Assembly: GCA_031289145.1 (NCBI GenBank)
Contig: JAITQA010000063.1
Coordinates: forward strand, 20,036 to 84,035
From: Dysgonamonadaceae bacterium
Lineage (GTDB): Bacteria; Bacteroidota; Bacteroidia; Bacteroidales; Azobacteroidaceae
DNA length: 64,000 nt
Direction: 5' to 3'
Shown: piece after piece, positions 38,644-48,739 of the stretch
Numbering within the stretch: position 1 is the stretch's first letter
Layout: each line of letters begins with the position of its first letter
The notes under the pieces: model-generated
What the model was told of the DNA's origin: nothing
Seen by the model: the letters and a program-made list of their open reading frames with translations, nothing else
Databases searched by the model: none
Made by a program: the position numbers and the translations under genes

Positions 38644-39603
38644 ATGGAAAAAGATTTTAATAAAAAATTGATAAATGCTGTACTAAGCAATATGCCGCCG
38701 AAAGTTAAAGCAGCTTCTTATTTGAGTGATGTATTAAAATTGAGTCGAGAATCCGTTTACCGTAGAATTAGAGGGGAAATACCTTTTACGATAGACGAAT
38801 TTGCCAAATTATCGGTAGCGCTCGGTTTTTCTTTTGACGAAATAATCGGAAATGCAAATTTCGGACATGCCTTTTTTGAATTTTTCGCAAATGAAAAACC
38901 CCCGAATGAGATGTATGCGACAATGCTTGAGAAATACCTTGAACTGCTTGAAAAAATAGAAACAACACAAATGGTTGATTCTGTAATGTCAATCAATCGG
39001 ATTCCGCCGAATTTTTATATGCTTTTTGACAATTTGCATAAATTTGTTTTTTATAAATGGTTGAATCAATACAGTGGCGTTCCGTCCAATCTGCATTTTT
39101 CAGATATTGATGTACCACCGGAAATAATGAGTTTGCAAAAGAGAATCCGTTTTAATTTCTCAAAATTAAAACGCAGAACGCTGATTCTGGACCCGAATAC
39201 TTTTTTAAATCAGGTAAAAGAAATTCAATATTATTACAAAATGAAATTGCTTAATGATGAAGATTTGTCTTTGCTCAAACAAGAGATGAACGAATTGGTC
39301 GGTTTATTGGAAAATGCGGCAAAAACAGGCACTCTCGGCGCTTACAAAACAAAAACAGATATATACCTGTCTTTTTTATCTATCAGCGCCAATACCTGTT
39401 ATTACGCTTATGATGATAAGGTTAGAACGATTATCTGGATATTTATCGTAAATCCTATTATCATACACAATACCAATATTTCCGATATGCAAAAAAAATG
39501 GCTCAATTTCCTGAAGAGGCAATCTACCTTGATTTCTCAATCAAACGAAATTTCACAAACGGAATTTTTTAACCAACAGCGTAAATATATTGAAATGTTA
39601 TAG
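38644..39603 (+). CDS. Putative HTH regulator, function unknown
   Basis: A 319-residue protein. The N-terminal 70 residues look like a helix-turn-helix (YLSDVLKLSRESVYRRIRGE then FTIDEFAKLSVALGFSFDEI), similar in layout to XRE-like domains in Bacteroidota regulators. The rest is helical, basic and Phe/Tyr-rich, without membrane segments, and I do not recognise it. It is a single gene, convergent with the yqeY-like gene with a gap of only nine bases. The ligand or target is unknown; such proteins often control nearby or distant surface genes. Confidence 0.65.
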   Translation: MEKDFNKKLINAVLSNMPPKVKAASYLSDVLKLSRESVYRRIRGEIPFTIDEFAKLSVALGFSFDEIIGNANFGHAFFEFFANEKPPNEMYATMLEKYLELLEKIETTQMVDSVMSINRIPPNFYMLFDNLHKFVFYKWLNQYSGVPSNLHFSDIDVPPEIMSLQKRIRFNFSKLKRRTLILDPNTFLNQVKEIQYYYKMKLLNDEDLSLLKQEMNELVGLLENAAKTGTLGAYKTKTDIYLSFLSISANTCYYAYDDKVRTIIWIFIVNPIIIHNTNISDMQKKWLNFLKRQSTLISQSNEISQTEFFNQQRKYIEML

Positions 39604-39612
39604 GCTTTTTAC

Positions 39613-40062
39613 TCAGCCCAGCAACCGCTTCACGGCTTCCGAAATCAACCGGCCTTCGGCTTTTCCGGCCAATGCTTTTGTAGCGGCGCCCATTACTTTG
39701 CCCATGTCTTTGGCAGAGGTCGCGCCTACCGAGGTGATGATTTCCCGAATTGTTTTTTCCAATTCTTCGGGTGAAAGTTGCTTGGGAAGATATTCTTCCA
39801 GGACGGCTACTTCGGCTAATTCTTTTTCGGCTAATTCCGGACGGTTCTGTTCCTGATAGATGCTTGCGCTGTCTTTGCGCTGTTTAACCATTTTCTGCAG
39901 GATTTTTACAGCTGCTTCATCGGTCAAATCGCCATCAGCGCCCTTCGCTGTTTTTGCTTCCAGAAACTCTTTTTTCACTCCGCGCAAAGCTTCCAGGCGG
40001 ATTTTATCTTTGGCCAGCATTGCGGCCTTGATGTCGTTACTGACGGTATCAAATAATGCCAT
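39613..40062 (-). CDS. GatB/YqeY domain protein
   Basis: A 149-residue protein related to the tRNA-binding tail of the GatB amidotransferase subunit. Characteristic features are the N-terminal MLAKDKIRLEALRGVKKEF-like segment and the C-terminal GKVMGAATKALAGKAEGRLISEAVK. Cellular role is uncertain, possibly in tRNA-linked amidation or as an accessory to translation. Its position right after ftsZ is common in Bacteroidota. Confidence 0.9.
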   Translation of the reverse strand: MALFDTVSNDIKAAMLAKDKIRLEALRGVKKEFLEAKTAKGADGDLTDEAAVKILQKMVKQRKDSASIYQEQNRPELAEKELAEVAVLEEYLPKQLSPEELEKTIREIITSVGATSAKDMGKVMGAATKALAGKAEGRLISEAVKRLLG

Positions 40063-40097
40063 AATAATATATTTTTAAAAATTAATAACTTGTTTTT

Positions 40098-41414
40098 TTA
40101 GAAAATTGACAGTTGCGCCCGTTTTTCGGCTGCTAATTTAGTGATTTTTTTTGAATCTCGCTTATACGCCGGCGTGTTGATCACTTCATCGATAATGTCA
40201 TTATCGTTCAACTGCTCAAAAGTAAAAATATGCGGCTGAGGCCGTTCGATTCCGATTAAGACCTGTAGCCCTTTTTCTCCGTAATAGCGCCTAATCGAAC
40301 GGGTATTTTCTTCTTCCAATTTTACGGCGGCTAATTCTTCGGCTTCCCTGGCCCTGCGCTCTTCGACTGTCATGCGTTCCCATTCGGAACGTTTTTTGTC
40401 CGTCATCATCGGAATGGTATCAATACTGAATCCGGTGGCAAGAATTGTGATTTTCGCTTTCTCTTCCAAATTATCGTCGACAGCGGCGCCCCAGATGACT
40501 TCAATGTCTTTCGAAAATTTGGACATAAACTCATGTAACTCGCTCATTTCTTCCATCATAATCGGATTATTTTCGGAAGAGTAGATGTTCAGCAAGATTT
40601 TTTTCGCATTGAAAATATCATTGTTGTTCAACAAAGGCGAATGTAAGGCGCTTTCGATAGCTTTTGTAAGCCGGGATTCCCCTTCTCCCAAGCCGCTGCT
40701 CATCACGGCTACACCGCCTGCTTTCAGGGTAGTATTTACATCGGCGAAATCGAGATTCACATGTCCCGGCACGGTAATGATTTCCGCAATGCTTTGAGCG
40801 GCAACCAACAAAGTATCATCGGCTTTTTTGAAAGCATTGAAAATATTCAGATCGGGATACACTTCCCGTAGCTTTTCATTGTTGATTACCAACAGGGCGT
40901 CCACACACTTGCTCATCTTTTCCACACCGCTCAATGCCTGAATTATCTTGTTTCCCCTTTCAAACAGAAACGGAATGGTCACGATGCCGATAGTCAGGAT
41001 ATCCAAACTTTTGGCAACTTCGGCTACAATCGGAGCGGCGCCGGTGCCGGTGCCTCCGCCCATGCCGGCAGTGACAAACACCATTTTTGTTCCATCGCTG
41101 AGCAGCTTGCGGATTTCTTCCTTACTTTCCAAAGCCGCTTTTTCCGCAACTTCGGGTTTATTGCCGGCGCCCAAGCCTTCGGTAATTTCCTTGCCCAATT
41201 GTATTTTTACGGGCACTTCACTTTTCAGCAATGCCTGACTGTCGGTATTACAAAGTACAAAATTAACATCCAGAATGCCTTCTTTGTACATGTGTGTAAC
41301 AGCATTTCCACCGCCGCCGCCCACACCGATTACCTTGATAATTGAGGGTTTTTCGGTCGAAAAATCAAATTTCAACAATTCTTCTATTTCCGATTTTAAT
41401 ATTTCTTCTTCCAT
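40098..41414 (-). CDS. ftsZ: Cell division GTPase FtsZ
   Basis: Tubulin-like GTPase forming the division ring, 438 residues. Visible are the glycine-rich VGGGGGNAV near the N-terminus, the GTP-binding GMGGGTGTGAAPIVA signature, and the T7-loop NLDFADV. A charged C-terminal linker leads to a conserved end with NTPAYKR, probably the FtsA-binding tail, before a short basic extension. The start is placed at 41414 (MEEEILKSE), four bases after the ftsA stop; a longer frame to 41489 would add a lysine-rich stretch that is really the ftsA 3' end read out of frame. Confidence 0.95.
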   Translation of the reverse strand: MEEEILKSEIEELLKFDFSTEKPSIIKVIGVGGGGGNAVTHMYKEGILDVNFVLCNTDSQALLKSEVPVKIQLGKEITEGLGAGNKPEVAEKAALESKEEIRKLLSDGTKMVFVTAGMGGGTGTGAAPIVAEVAKSLDILTIGIVTIPFLFERGNKIIQALSGVEKMSKCVDALLVINNEKLREVYPDLNIFNAFKKADDTLLVAAQSIAEIITVPGHVNLDFADVNTTLKAGGVAVMSSGLGEGESRLTKAIESALHSPLLNNNDIFNAKKILLNIYSSENNPIMMEEMSELHEFMSKFSKDIEVIWGAAVDDNLEEKAKITILATGFSIDTIPMMTDKKRSEWERMTVEERRAREAEELAAVKLEEENTRSIRRYYGEKGLQVLIGIERPQPHIFTFEQLNDNDIIDEVINTPAYKRDSKKITKLAAEKRAQLSIF

Positions 41415-41418
41415 GATG

Positions 41419-42810
41419 CTATTGTATTTGTTCGTTCTTTTCTTCTGTTGTTTCTTCGGGCGCTTCTTGAGGATTGTTCTCTTCCTCAAATAAAATTCTG
41501 GCTCCTCTTTCTACCTGATTGAATAGTTTATCAAATATTCCAGGACCTTTTTCTCTTTTCTTTTTTTCCTCTTCTTCTTTTTTCTTTTTTGCTTTCTCCT
41601 TTTCTTTCTGTTCTTCTAATTCTTTTTTTCTTTTGGCAATTACACCCGGATCTTCTCCAAATAAAGTTCCACCCTTGCTTTCTCTGGTTTTCAGGCAATT
41701 ATCGTTCCCGAGCGCCAACAATCCGATAACGCATGAATTGGCCGGTTGCTGGCTCCATTCCGGCGCCTGATTTACCAAGGCTTTCCGGGCAAGTCCCAAG
41801 CGGACTTCTTTTCCTGTTTTGAACCGGATTACTTCTGCTAAACCCCGCAGGGAGGCGCCACCTCCGGTGATAACGATACTCCTCACAACCGGTTCATACC
41901 CGGAATAGTGGATTTGCTTGATTACATTCTCCAATATTTCATCGACCCGCGCTTCTATTACCCTGTTTAATCGTTGCATTTCATCTTCTCCCGTTTGCTT
42001 GCCGGTATTTTCTTCGTAATCCGATTCAATCAAAGTTGTGCCGTGGTCACGCTTATACGCTTCAGCCTCTTTTTCCGAAAAATTGGAATTGACCATGTCT
42101 TTGGTAATAGCCGCTCCTCCTATGGGAATCGTTACCAAATGTTTCAAGGTATTTTCCCTGTAAATGGAAACATAAGTAAGCGCTGCCCCAAATTCAATCA
42201 GCGCACAACCCTTTTCTTTTTCTTCTTTCGTGAGCGCCGCTTCGGCAGTCGCCAAGGGAGATACAAAAATATCCGCAACCGGAACCTTGGTCTCTTTCGC
42301 AATCGTTTCCCGTAGATTGGCCAAAGAACGGCCTCCCATAACCAAAGCAAACTTTGCCTCAATAACAGCGCCTTGGGCGCCCGAAGGGTCCGACTCCACC
42401 TGACCGTCTACAGAATATTCCGGTCGGAATTTTTTCCGAATCAAACTACTCTCCGGATGCCGCTCTATTTCTGCATCTATGGAATGCAACAGGTTTCGGT
42501 CTACAACTCCGTTTTCTATCTCTTTTTTTATACTGTACACTTCGGTATGAAGCGCCTGACCGCCTATCCCAAGGTATATTTTCTCTATCGAATAATTATC
42601 TGCGGACAATTTAAAATTCAATTTTTCAATAAGTTTGGAAATTTTTTCGGAAACACTCTTCATATTATAAACCGAGCCTCTCCGGATAGCCGTTCCTGAA
42701 TCGACCGTATCCGCATACTGAATCGACAACACTTCATTCCATCCTTTTTTGGCGACCATGGCGATTATCTTAGCTGTTCCCAAATCTAATGCTACAATTA
42801 CTTTTTCCAT
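41419..42810 (-). CDS. ftsA: Cell division protein FtsA
   Basis: Actin-like membrane tether for FtsZ, 463 residues. The N-terminal phosphate loop is VIVALDLGTAKI and the second ATP-binding motif is SIVITGGGASLRGL. After about residue 385 there is an extended lysine/glutamate-rich linker (repeated KEKEKAKKKKEEEEKKK) and then an amphipathic helix, GIFDKLFNQVERGARILF, suited to membrane binding, plus an acidic tail. The linker is longer than in enterobacterial FtsA but similar tails occur in Bacteroidota. Confidence 0.95.
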   Translation of the reverse strand: MEKVIVALDLGTAKIIAMVAKKGWNEVLSIQYADTVDSGTAIRRGSVYNMKSVSEKISKLIEKLNFKLSADNYSIEKIYLGIGGQALHTEVYSIKKEIENGVVDRNLLHSIDAEIERHPESSLIRKKFRPEYSVDGQVESDPSGAQGAVIEAKFALVMGGRSLANLRETIAKETKVPVADIFVSPLATAEAALTKEEKEKGCALIEFGAALTYVSIYRENTLKHLVTIPIGGAAITKDMVNSNFSEKEAEAYKRDHGTTLIESDYEENTGKQTGEDEMQRLNRVIEARVDEILENVIKQIHYSGYEPVVRSIVITGGGASLRGLAEVIRFKTGKEVRLGLARKALVNQAPEWSQQPANSCVIGLLALGNDNCLKTRESKGGTLFGEDPGVIAKRKKELEEQKEKEKAKKKKEEEEKKKREKGPGIFDKLFNQVERGARILFEEENNPQEAPEETTEEKNEQIQ

Positions 42811-42825
42811 ATCTCGTTTATTTTA

Positions 42826-43566
42826 TTATTTCTCTCTTTTTGTACAAACCACCTGATTTTTAAATTTCAGGTTAATAAGCGAATAGCGATTCCATCCGAC
42901 TTCATCCAAGCCTTTCTCGTAGAACAGGCGCAGTTTAGCTAAATTTTCTTTATAATCGGCTATTTTCCCCAAAACAATCTGATGATTACCCACTGTCGGG
43001 GTTAATTCTACGTCGCCGTTCGGCAAGACATATATTTGTTCAATCTGGGAATTCCAAAACTTGTCTTTGTGCAAAAACAAGGCGAATTCATACAGTTGGG
43101 TTCGCGCATATTCGCTTTCGATAGCGCCGCCTGCGACGGGCACATAAGCTGCAAAATTCCGTGGTACAGGCATTTGTTCCCCTTCATTGTCAATGTAATA
43201 AGTTCCTTTGGGCGAAAACACCCGTAAAATAGGTATCCGTTGGTAAACTTTTAACTTTACCGTTCCTTCAATTGTTTTGTAACACTCCGCCCGCTTAATC
43301 AACCGGTTTTCTGCTAATTTTTCCTCAATAGCAGTCGTATTGATTTCGGAAATGCGTTTACCGACAGGCGATAAGCCTGCATTTTGTAACATCCGGCTTA
43401 TTTCGGTTGCAGTCATGTAATGTCTTTCCAAGGTATCTGCCACCGTCACCCGCAACGCTTCACAGACCATATTCTTTTTGGCATGGGGATTCAAGTAAAC
43501 AACGGCAAAAACCATATATGCCGATATTAAAACGATTCCCGATATGATACCTGTTTTCTTTAACAT
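42826..43566 (-). CDS. ftsQ: Cell division protein FtsQ
   Basis: Bitopic inner-membrane protein of 246 residues: a short cytoplasmic start, a transmembrane helix at about 6-25, then a periplasmic POTRA domain (about 40-110) and the FtsQ beta domain. It links FtsA/FtsZ to the septal synthesis machinery. Sequence conservation is low, as usual for FtsQ; the assignment rests on topology, size and position between murC and ftsA. Confidence 0.88.
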   Translation of the reverse strand: MLKKTGIISGIVLISAYMVFAVVYLNPHAKKNMVCEALRVTVADTLERHYMTATEISRMLQNAGLSPVGKRISEINTTAIEEKLAENRLIKRAECYKTIEGTVKLKVYQRIPILRVFSPKGTYYIDNEGEQMPVPRNFAAYVPVAGGAIESEYARTQLYEFALFLHKDKFWNSQIEQIYVLPNGDVELTPTVGNHQIVLGKIADYKENLAKLRLFYEKGLDEVGWNRYSLINLKFKNQVVCTKREK

Positions 43567-43579
43567 GATGCGTGCTTTT

Positions 43580-44983
43580 TTATTGTTGTTTTAACAATAT
43601 TTTCTTGACAGGCGCTACCAGCAATTCAATATCTCCCGCACCTGCAATCAGTATGACTTCGCGTCGCCTGTCCCCGATTTTTTCCAACAATTCCGCTTTG
43701 GTGTACAAATATTTCTCCGGAATAGTCACTAAATCGAGAATCATTTGCGAAGAAACACCCGGAACAGGCGCTTCCCGCGCCGGATAAATCGGAAGCAATA
43801 TCACTTCGTCGGCCAAGGAAAGGGATTCGGCAAAGGCCTTGTAAAAGTCTTTGGTACGGGAATAAAGATGAGGCTGAAAGACAACCGTCAACTTTTTATC
43901 GGGATACAATTCCTTGACGGAAGAGATGCTTGCCGCCAATTCTTCGGGGTGATGCGCATAATCGTCCACCAAAACCAAATCGTCCTGTTTGATATGGAAA
44001 TCGAAACGCCGTTTTGCCCCCTGGAAAGAAGACATTCCCGTACGTAATTCTTCTTCCGAAACGCCGTTCAGATAAGCGATTGCCATAGCCGCTACACCGT
44101 TCACAATATTGATTTTCACGGGTACGCCCAAACGAATGTCGTGAATGGTCTTTTCGGGCGTAACAAAATCGAAGTAGATTTCTCCCTTGCCGATGCGGAT
44201 ATTTTCGGCTCGGAAATCTGCTTGTTTATCCGTAGATTGCGGGTCGGTGCCGCCATAACAAGCCGCATACCGGTATACTTTTACGCCTTTTTGCAATTCC
44301 GGTTCGATAGCCACGTTGGCCTCCATCAGCAAAACGCCGTTTTCACGAATCAAGGAAGTGAAATACCGGAAACTTTCCCGGTACGCTTCAGGTGTTCCGT
44401 AAATATCCAAATGGTCGGGCGCCACCGATGTAATCACGGCCATATAAGGACTCAGCCAATGAAATGAGCGGTCGTATTCATCGGCTTCAATCACCGTCAG
44501 GTCACTTTTGTCGGACAACAAAAGATTGCTGTCATAATTTTTCAGAATACCGCCAAGGAAAGCATTGCAATCCACGGTCGACTGTTTCAGCAAATGGGCA
44601 ATCATGCTTGATGTGGTCGTTTTCCCGTGTGTTCCGGCAACACACAACCCCCGGTTGGTTTGGGTGATTTCGCCCAGCGCCTGCGCCCTTTTGTGTATTT
44701 CAAATCCATTATTGCGGAAATAGACCCATTCGGAATGGTCGTTTGGAACAGCCGGCGTCAGCACGACCAAAGTATGTTCCTTATCCTTAAATGCCGACGG
44801 AATCAGGTCGATATTGTCCGCATAATGAATTGCGGCTCCTTCTGTATTTAATAATCTTGTTAATTCCGATTCCACCCGGTCATATCCGGCCACTTTTTTT
44901 CCTTTAGAGAGGAAATAACGAACCAAAGCGCTCATGCCGATACCGCCTGCACCAATAAAATAAACATTATCCCAACTCCTCAT
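43580..44983 (-). CDS. murC: UDP-N-acetylmuramate--L-alanine ligase
   Basis: Cytoplasmic Mur ligase adding the first L-alanine of the peptidoglycan stem, 467 residues. The N-terminal Rossmann motif is FIGAGGIGMSALV, the central ATP loop is GTHGKTTTSSM, and further Mur-ligase motifs are EADEYDRSF and DDYAHHPEE. It sits one base after murG in the dcw cluster. Confidence 0.96.
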   Translation of the reverse strand: MRSWDNVYFIGAGGIGMSALVRYFLSKGKKVAGYDRVESELTRLLNTEGAAIHYADNIDLIPSAFKDKEHTLVVLTPAVPNDHSEWVYFRNNGFEIHKRAQALGEITQTNRGLCVAGTHGKTTTSSMIAHLLKQSTVDCNAFLGGILKNYDSNLLLSDKSDLTVIEADEYDRSFHWLSPYMAVITSVAPDHLDIYGTPEAYRESFRYFTSLIRENGVLLMEANVAIEPELQKGVKVYRYAACYGGTDPQSTDKQADFRAENIRIGKGEIYFDFVTPEKTIHDIRLGVPVKINIVNGVAAMAIAYLNGVSEEELRTGMSSFQGAKRRFDFHIKQDDLVLVDDYAHHPEELAASISSVKELYPDKKLTVVFQPHLYSRTKDFYKAFAESLSLADEVILLPIYPAREAPVPGVSSQMILDLVTIPEKYLYTKAELLEKIGDRRREVILIAGAGDIELLVAPVKKILLKQQ

Positions 44984-44984
44984 C

Positions 44985-46088
44985 TTATTTTATAGTTTTT
45001 ATTTTCTCAATCTCATCAACAATCTTGTCGGCCGCATTCGGTAAAGCCATTTTCAGTATATTTTCGCTTAATTCCCGGAGACGTTCCTCGTTGCGAATCA
45101 AATCCAAAGCCATGGGTACCAACTCCTTTACAGCATCCTTATCCGGAATTGATACGGCTGCATGCTTTTGCACCAAAGCCATGGCGTTTTTCGTCTGGTG
45201 GTCCTCCGCCACATTGGGAGAAGGAACCAGCACCACCGGTTTACCCAGGATGCAAAATTCCGAAATCGAACCGGCTCCCGCTCTCGAAATTATCAGATCA
45301 GCAATGGAATAAGCCAAATCCATCCGGGAGATAAATTCCGTGATGTGGATATTTTTTGTTTTTACAGGGACTTGATCCGCAATCCCTTGGTAATAGTATT
45401 TCCCTGTCTGCCAAACAAATTGCACATTGCTTTCCTGAATTGCTTCCCAGGAAGCGAGCAGGCTTTCGTTGATGGTCCGGGCGCCAAGGCTTCCGCCTAC
45501 CACTAAAATGGTTTTCTTTTCCGGGTCGAGATTAAAAAAAGCATAGCTTTCCCGGCGTTTTTCTTCCGTACACACTAAATCCGCACGAACCGGATTGCCG
45601 GTCAGTACAAGGCTTTTCTTTGGGAAAAACTGCTCCATGCCTTCATAAGCTACACAGATTTTCGCAGCCTTTTTTGCCAGCAATTTATTGGTCACCCCTG
45701 CGAAGGAGTTCTGCTCCTGAAGCAAAGTGGGAATACCTAATTGGTTGGCGGCTTTCAGGGTAGGCCCGCTGGCATAACCGCCCACGCCAATCACGATATC
45801 CGGCTTGAAATCTTTCAGGGTTTTCCGCGCCAGCCGCATACTTTTACTTAGCTTGAAAAGCACACTGATATTTTTCAGGAGATTTTTGCGGTCTAAGCCT
45901 GCTACAGGCAATCCGATAATCGGATAACCGGCAGCGGGAACACGCTCCATCTCCATCCGGTTCTCTGCGCCCACAAACAGGATTTCCGCCTCCCGATGCC
46001 TTGCCTTAATGGCATTGGCAATGGCAATAGCCGGGAAAATATGTCCTCCCGTACCTCCTCCGCTGATGATTACTTTTAAATGCTGCAT
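44985..46088 (-). CDS. murG: Lipid II synthase (UDP-GlcNAc transferase MurG)
   Basis: Peripheral membrane GT-B glycosyltransferase of 367 residues that adds GlcNAc to lipid I. It has the N-terminal GGGTGGHIFPAIAIA loop, VVGGSLGARTINE in the middle, and RAGAGSISEFCILGKPVVLVP in the donor site. The start at 46088 (MQHLKVIISG) is preferred because it lies just before the glycine loop and 20 nt after ftsW; the longer frame to 46151 would overlap ftsW. Confidence 0.96.
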   Translation of the reverse strand: MQHLKVIISGGGTGGHIFPAIAIANAIKARHREAEILFVGAENRMEMERVPAAGYPIIGLPVAGLDRKNLLKNISVLFKLSKSMRLARKTLKDFKPDIVIGVGGYASGPTLKAANQLGIPTLLQEQNSFAGVTNKLLAKKAAKICVAYEGMEQFFPKKSLVLTGNPVRADLVCTEEKRRESYAFFNLDPEKKTILVVGGSLGARTINESLLASWEAIQESNVQFVWQTGKYYYQGIADQVPVKTKNIHITEFISRMDLAYSIADLIISRAGAGSISEFCILGKPVVLVPSPNVAEDHQTKNAMALVQKHAAVSIPDKDAVKELVPMALDLIRNEERLRELSENILKMALPNAADKIVDEIEKIKTIK

Positions 46089-46108
46089 ATCGTGTATATA
46101 TTTGAAAT

Positions 46109-47356
46109 TCAATATGTATCGGCAATAAGTCCCGTTTCCCCTCCGGTCCAATTTTCTGCTGCTTCGGCAGCCTGTTTTTCCGCTTCCATTTCTTTAACAA
46201 TTGCTTCTTCCCGTGAGATGCCTCTCGGATTTTCATAACGGCTGACACTCAGAATAATGCCAAAGAAAGCGCAGGTAACCAGGATGGATGTTCCGCCGCG
46301 GCTCACCAAGGGCAAAGGCTGACCGGTGACCGGTATCAGGTCGACCGCCACGGCAATATTTGCCAATGCCTGGGCCACCAACATCAAGGCGCTGCCCATC
46401 ACCAACAATTTTGGAAACAATTTCGTACATCGCCCCGCGATAATTCCTGCCCGGATAAACAAAAACACATACAAAGCCAAGACAGCTATTCCGCCTACCA
46501 AACCCAACTCCTCTATGATAATTGCAAAAATAAAATCAGAGTAAGCTTGCGGAAGATAGTCTCTCTGTTGGCTATTTCCCGGCATCCGACCGAATATACC
46601 TCCCTGGGCCAAGGCTATTTTGGCATGAGATACCTGATAATTATCATCGTCTATCACATAATTTCCACTTTTGATATCCTCTTTTTCCTTGTAATCGCTG
46701 ATGCGAGAAGTCCAGGTAGAAGCTCGTTTGAGTGGTGTATTTTTTACCGCATCCGGAAATTTAAAACTGAATGCCAGTATCAATGCGATTACGAATACCG
46801 TTGCCAAAGAAAAAAAACCGATTTTTTTTATTGAGATTTGCCCGATAAACAGCATAAAAATGATGATTCCGTAAAGTAAACCGGCGGTAGAAAAATTATC
46901 AAAAAATATCAAGGCACAGGTGATCACGGTAGACACGCAAATCCATTTGAAAGCGCTGTCTTCCGATGATTCGTTCTTTCTACGGCTCAGGATAAATGCC
47001 ACACAGGTAATCAAGCACAATTTGGCAATTTCCGATGGCTGAAAACCCAAGAATCGACGAAACGCACCGTTGACTTCCGTTCCGAAAAGCCGGGTGGCAA
47101 TCAGCAGAAACCAGGTAAAAGGAAGTGCAACTGCAAAAATTGAAAAAAATTTGGGCTTAAAACTATGCACCAATAAAACGATGCCTAATCCCACCAACAG
47201 AAACAGCGTGTGCTCCATAATCGGCCGCCAGTAATCCGTCCTGAAAGTCAACGTGCTGGAAGCGCTGTAAACCTCAATAATCGAAACCGTAAACAGGAAT
47301 GCAAATATCATCCATATTACCCTGTCTCCTCTGAAAATTTTATTAAAAAAATCCAT
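46109..47356 (-). CDS. ftsW: Septal peptidoglycan polymerase FtsW (SEDS family)
   Basis: Inner-membrane SEDS glycosyltransferase of 415 residues with about ten hydrophobic segments. Family motifs include FRRFLGFQPSEIAKL and, near the end, VDLIPVTGQPLPLVSRGGTS. It polymerises lipid II together with the transpeptidase encoded upstream in the cluster. A hydrophilic C-terminal tail of about 40 residues, rich in Glu and Ala, is predicted to be cytoplasmic. Confidence 0.95.
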   Translation of the reverse strand: MDFFNKIFRGDRVIWMIFAFLFTVSIIEVYSASSTLTFRTDYWRPIMEHTLFLLVGLGIVLLVHSFKPKFFSIFAVALPFTWFLLIATRLFGTEVNGAFRRFLGFQPSEIAKLCLITCVAFILSRRKNESSEDSAFKWICVSTVITCALIFFDNFSTAGLLYGIIIFMLFIGQISIKKIGFFSLATVFVIALILAFSFKFPDAVKNTPLKRASTWTSRISDYKEKEDIKSGNYVIDDDNYQVSHAKIALAQGGIFGRMPGNSQQRDYLPQAYSDFIFAIIIEELGLVGGIAVLALYVFLFIRAGIIAGRCTKLFPKLLVMGSALMLVAQALANIAVAVDLIPVTGQPLPLVSRGGTSILVTCAFFGIILSVSRYENPRGISREEAIVKEMEAEKQAAEAAENWTGGETGLIADTY

Positions 47357-47378
47357 GATGTAAATTAAAAACTAAAAA

Positions 47379-48728
47379 TTATAAGTTTCTTACACAGGTT
47401 TTAAATTGTTGGCCTCTGTCTTCGTAATTCTCAAACAAATCGAAACTGGCGCAACAAGGCGATAGCAGTACCGTATCTCCTTTCTCCGCGATTTCGTATG
47501 CCTGAGAGACAGCTTCTTTCATCGAACGGGCATCGGTTGTCCGAATTGTTTTCCCGTCAAAAAATGCGTGCAGTTTGGTATTATCCAAACCTAAGAAAAT
47601 CAAAGCGCGGCACTTGTTTTTTACCAAGGCTTCAATTTCCCTGTAATCGTTTCCTTTGTCGGTTCCGCCCACAATAAGGACTACCGACGTCTTCATACTT
47701 TGCAGCGCATACCAGGTTGAATTGACATTCGTCGCTTTCGAATCATTGATATATGCTACGCCTTTCACGTGGGCAACTTTTTCCAAACGGTGTTCTACCC
47801 CTTTGAAGTTACTGAGTGAAGTTCTGATATCTTCATTCTTGATATCCAACAATTTGGCTGCAATTCCTGCGGCCAATGAATTGTAAAGGTTATGTGTACC
47901 TGTCAACGCTACTAATTCTTCTTCCATAGTAAAAATGCCATTGAGTGTTTCTATTCTTATTTGTTTATTTTCCGTATAGGCAAGTGTTCCCTCTCCCTTT
48001 GTCCGGGCGAAAGGATATAATCCGGCCTGCGGATGCAATTTGGCGACTTCTTTCCTGATAACAGGGTCATCGTTCCAAAAAATAAATGCATCGGCTGTCG
48101 TCTGGTTTTGTATAATCCGTAACTTGGCATCGACATAATGCTGCATTTCGTAATTATACCGGTCTAAATGGTCGGGTGTGATATTCAGCAAAACGGCAAT
48201 TTCCGCTTTGAAATCGTACATGCCGTCCAATTGGAAACTGCTCAATTCAATCACATAGTAATCAAAATCCTGTTCCGCTACCTGCAAAGCAAAACTATTG
48301 CCCACATTTCCGGCCAGACCCACGTTCAATCCGGCGTTTTTCAGAATGTGGTAAGTCAGCATGGTAGTAGTTGTCTTGCCATTGCTTCCGGTGATGCAAA
48401 TTTTTTTGGCCTTTGTGTATCGTCCGGCAAATTCGATTTCGGAAATAACCGGAATCTGTTTTTCCTTTATCTTTTGGATAATCGCAATCTTGTCGGGGAT
48501 ACCCGGACTTTTTATTATTTCATCGGCATTCAGGATTTTTTCTTCCGAATGTTGTTTTTCTTCATATAAAATTTGGTAGTTATCCAAAATTTTCTTATAC
48601 TGCTCTTTTATAGCCGAAACATCCGATACGAAGACATCAAAACCCTGTTTTTTTGCTAAGACAGCTGCTCCAACGCCGCTTTCACCGGCGCCGAGGATAA
48701 CGATACGATAGGTTTGTTCAATTTTCAT
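47379..48728 (-). CDS. murD: UDP-N-acetylmuramoylalanine--D-glutamate ligase
   Basis: Mur ligase adding D-glutamate, 449 residues. The N-terminal dinucleotide-like motif is VILGAGESGVGAAVLA, the ATP loop is ITGSNGKTTTTML, and the C-terminal domain contains INDSKATN and LLSPCCASFDLFENYEDRG. Cytoplasmic; 22 nt before ftsW in the same transcript. Confidence 0.96.
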   Translation of the reverse strand: MKIEQTYRIVILGAGESGVGAAVLAKKQGFDVFVSDVSAIKEQYKKILDNYQILYEEKQHSEEKILNADEIIKSPGIPDKIAIIQKIKEKQIPVISEIEFAGRYTKAKKICITGSNGKTTTTMLTYHILKNAGLNVGLAGNVGNSFALQVAEQDFDYYVIELSSFQLDGMYDFKAEIAVLLNITPDHLDRYNYEMQHYVDAKLRIIQNQTTADAFIFWNDDPVIRKEVAKLHPQAGLYPFARTKGEGTLAYTENKQIRIETLNGIFTMEEELVALTGTHNLYNSLAAGIAAKLLDIKNEDIRTSLSNFKGVEHRLEKVAHVKGVAYINDSKATNVNSTWYALQSMKTSVVLIVGGTDKGNDYREIEALVKNKCRALIFLGLDNTKLHAFFDGKTIRTTDARSMKEAVSQAYEIAEKGDTVLLSPCCASFDLFENYEDRGQQFKTCVRNL

Positions 48729-48739
48729 GCTGTAATTTT

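Noticed and set aside
41415..41489. Longer FtsZ N-terminus rich in Lys/Arg
   Set aside because: It overlaps the ftsA 3' end out of frame; the ATG at 41414 gives the normal FtsZ N-terminus.
46089..46151. Longer MurG N-terminus
   Set aside because: It overlaps ftsW and adds residues ahead of the conserved glycine loop; the ATG at 46088 fits the family.
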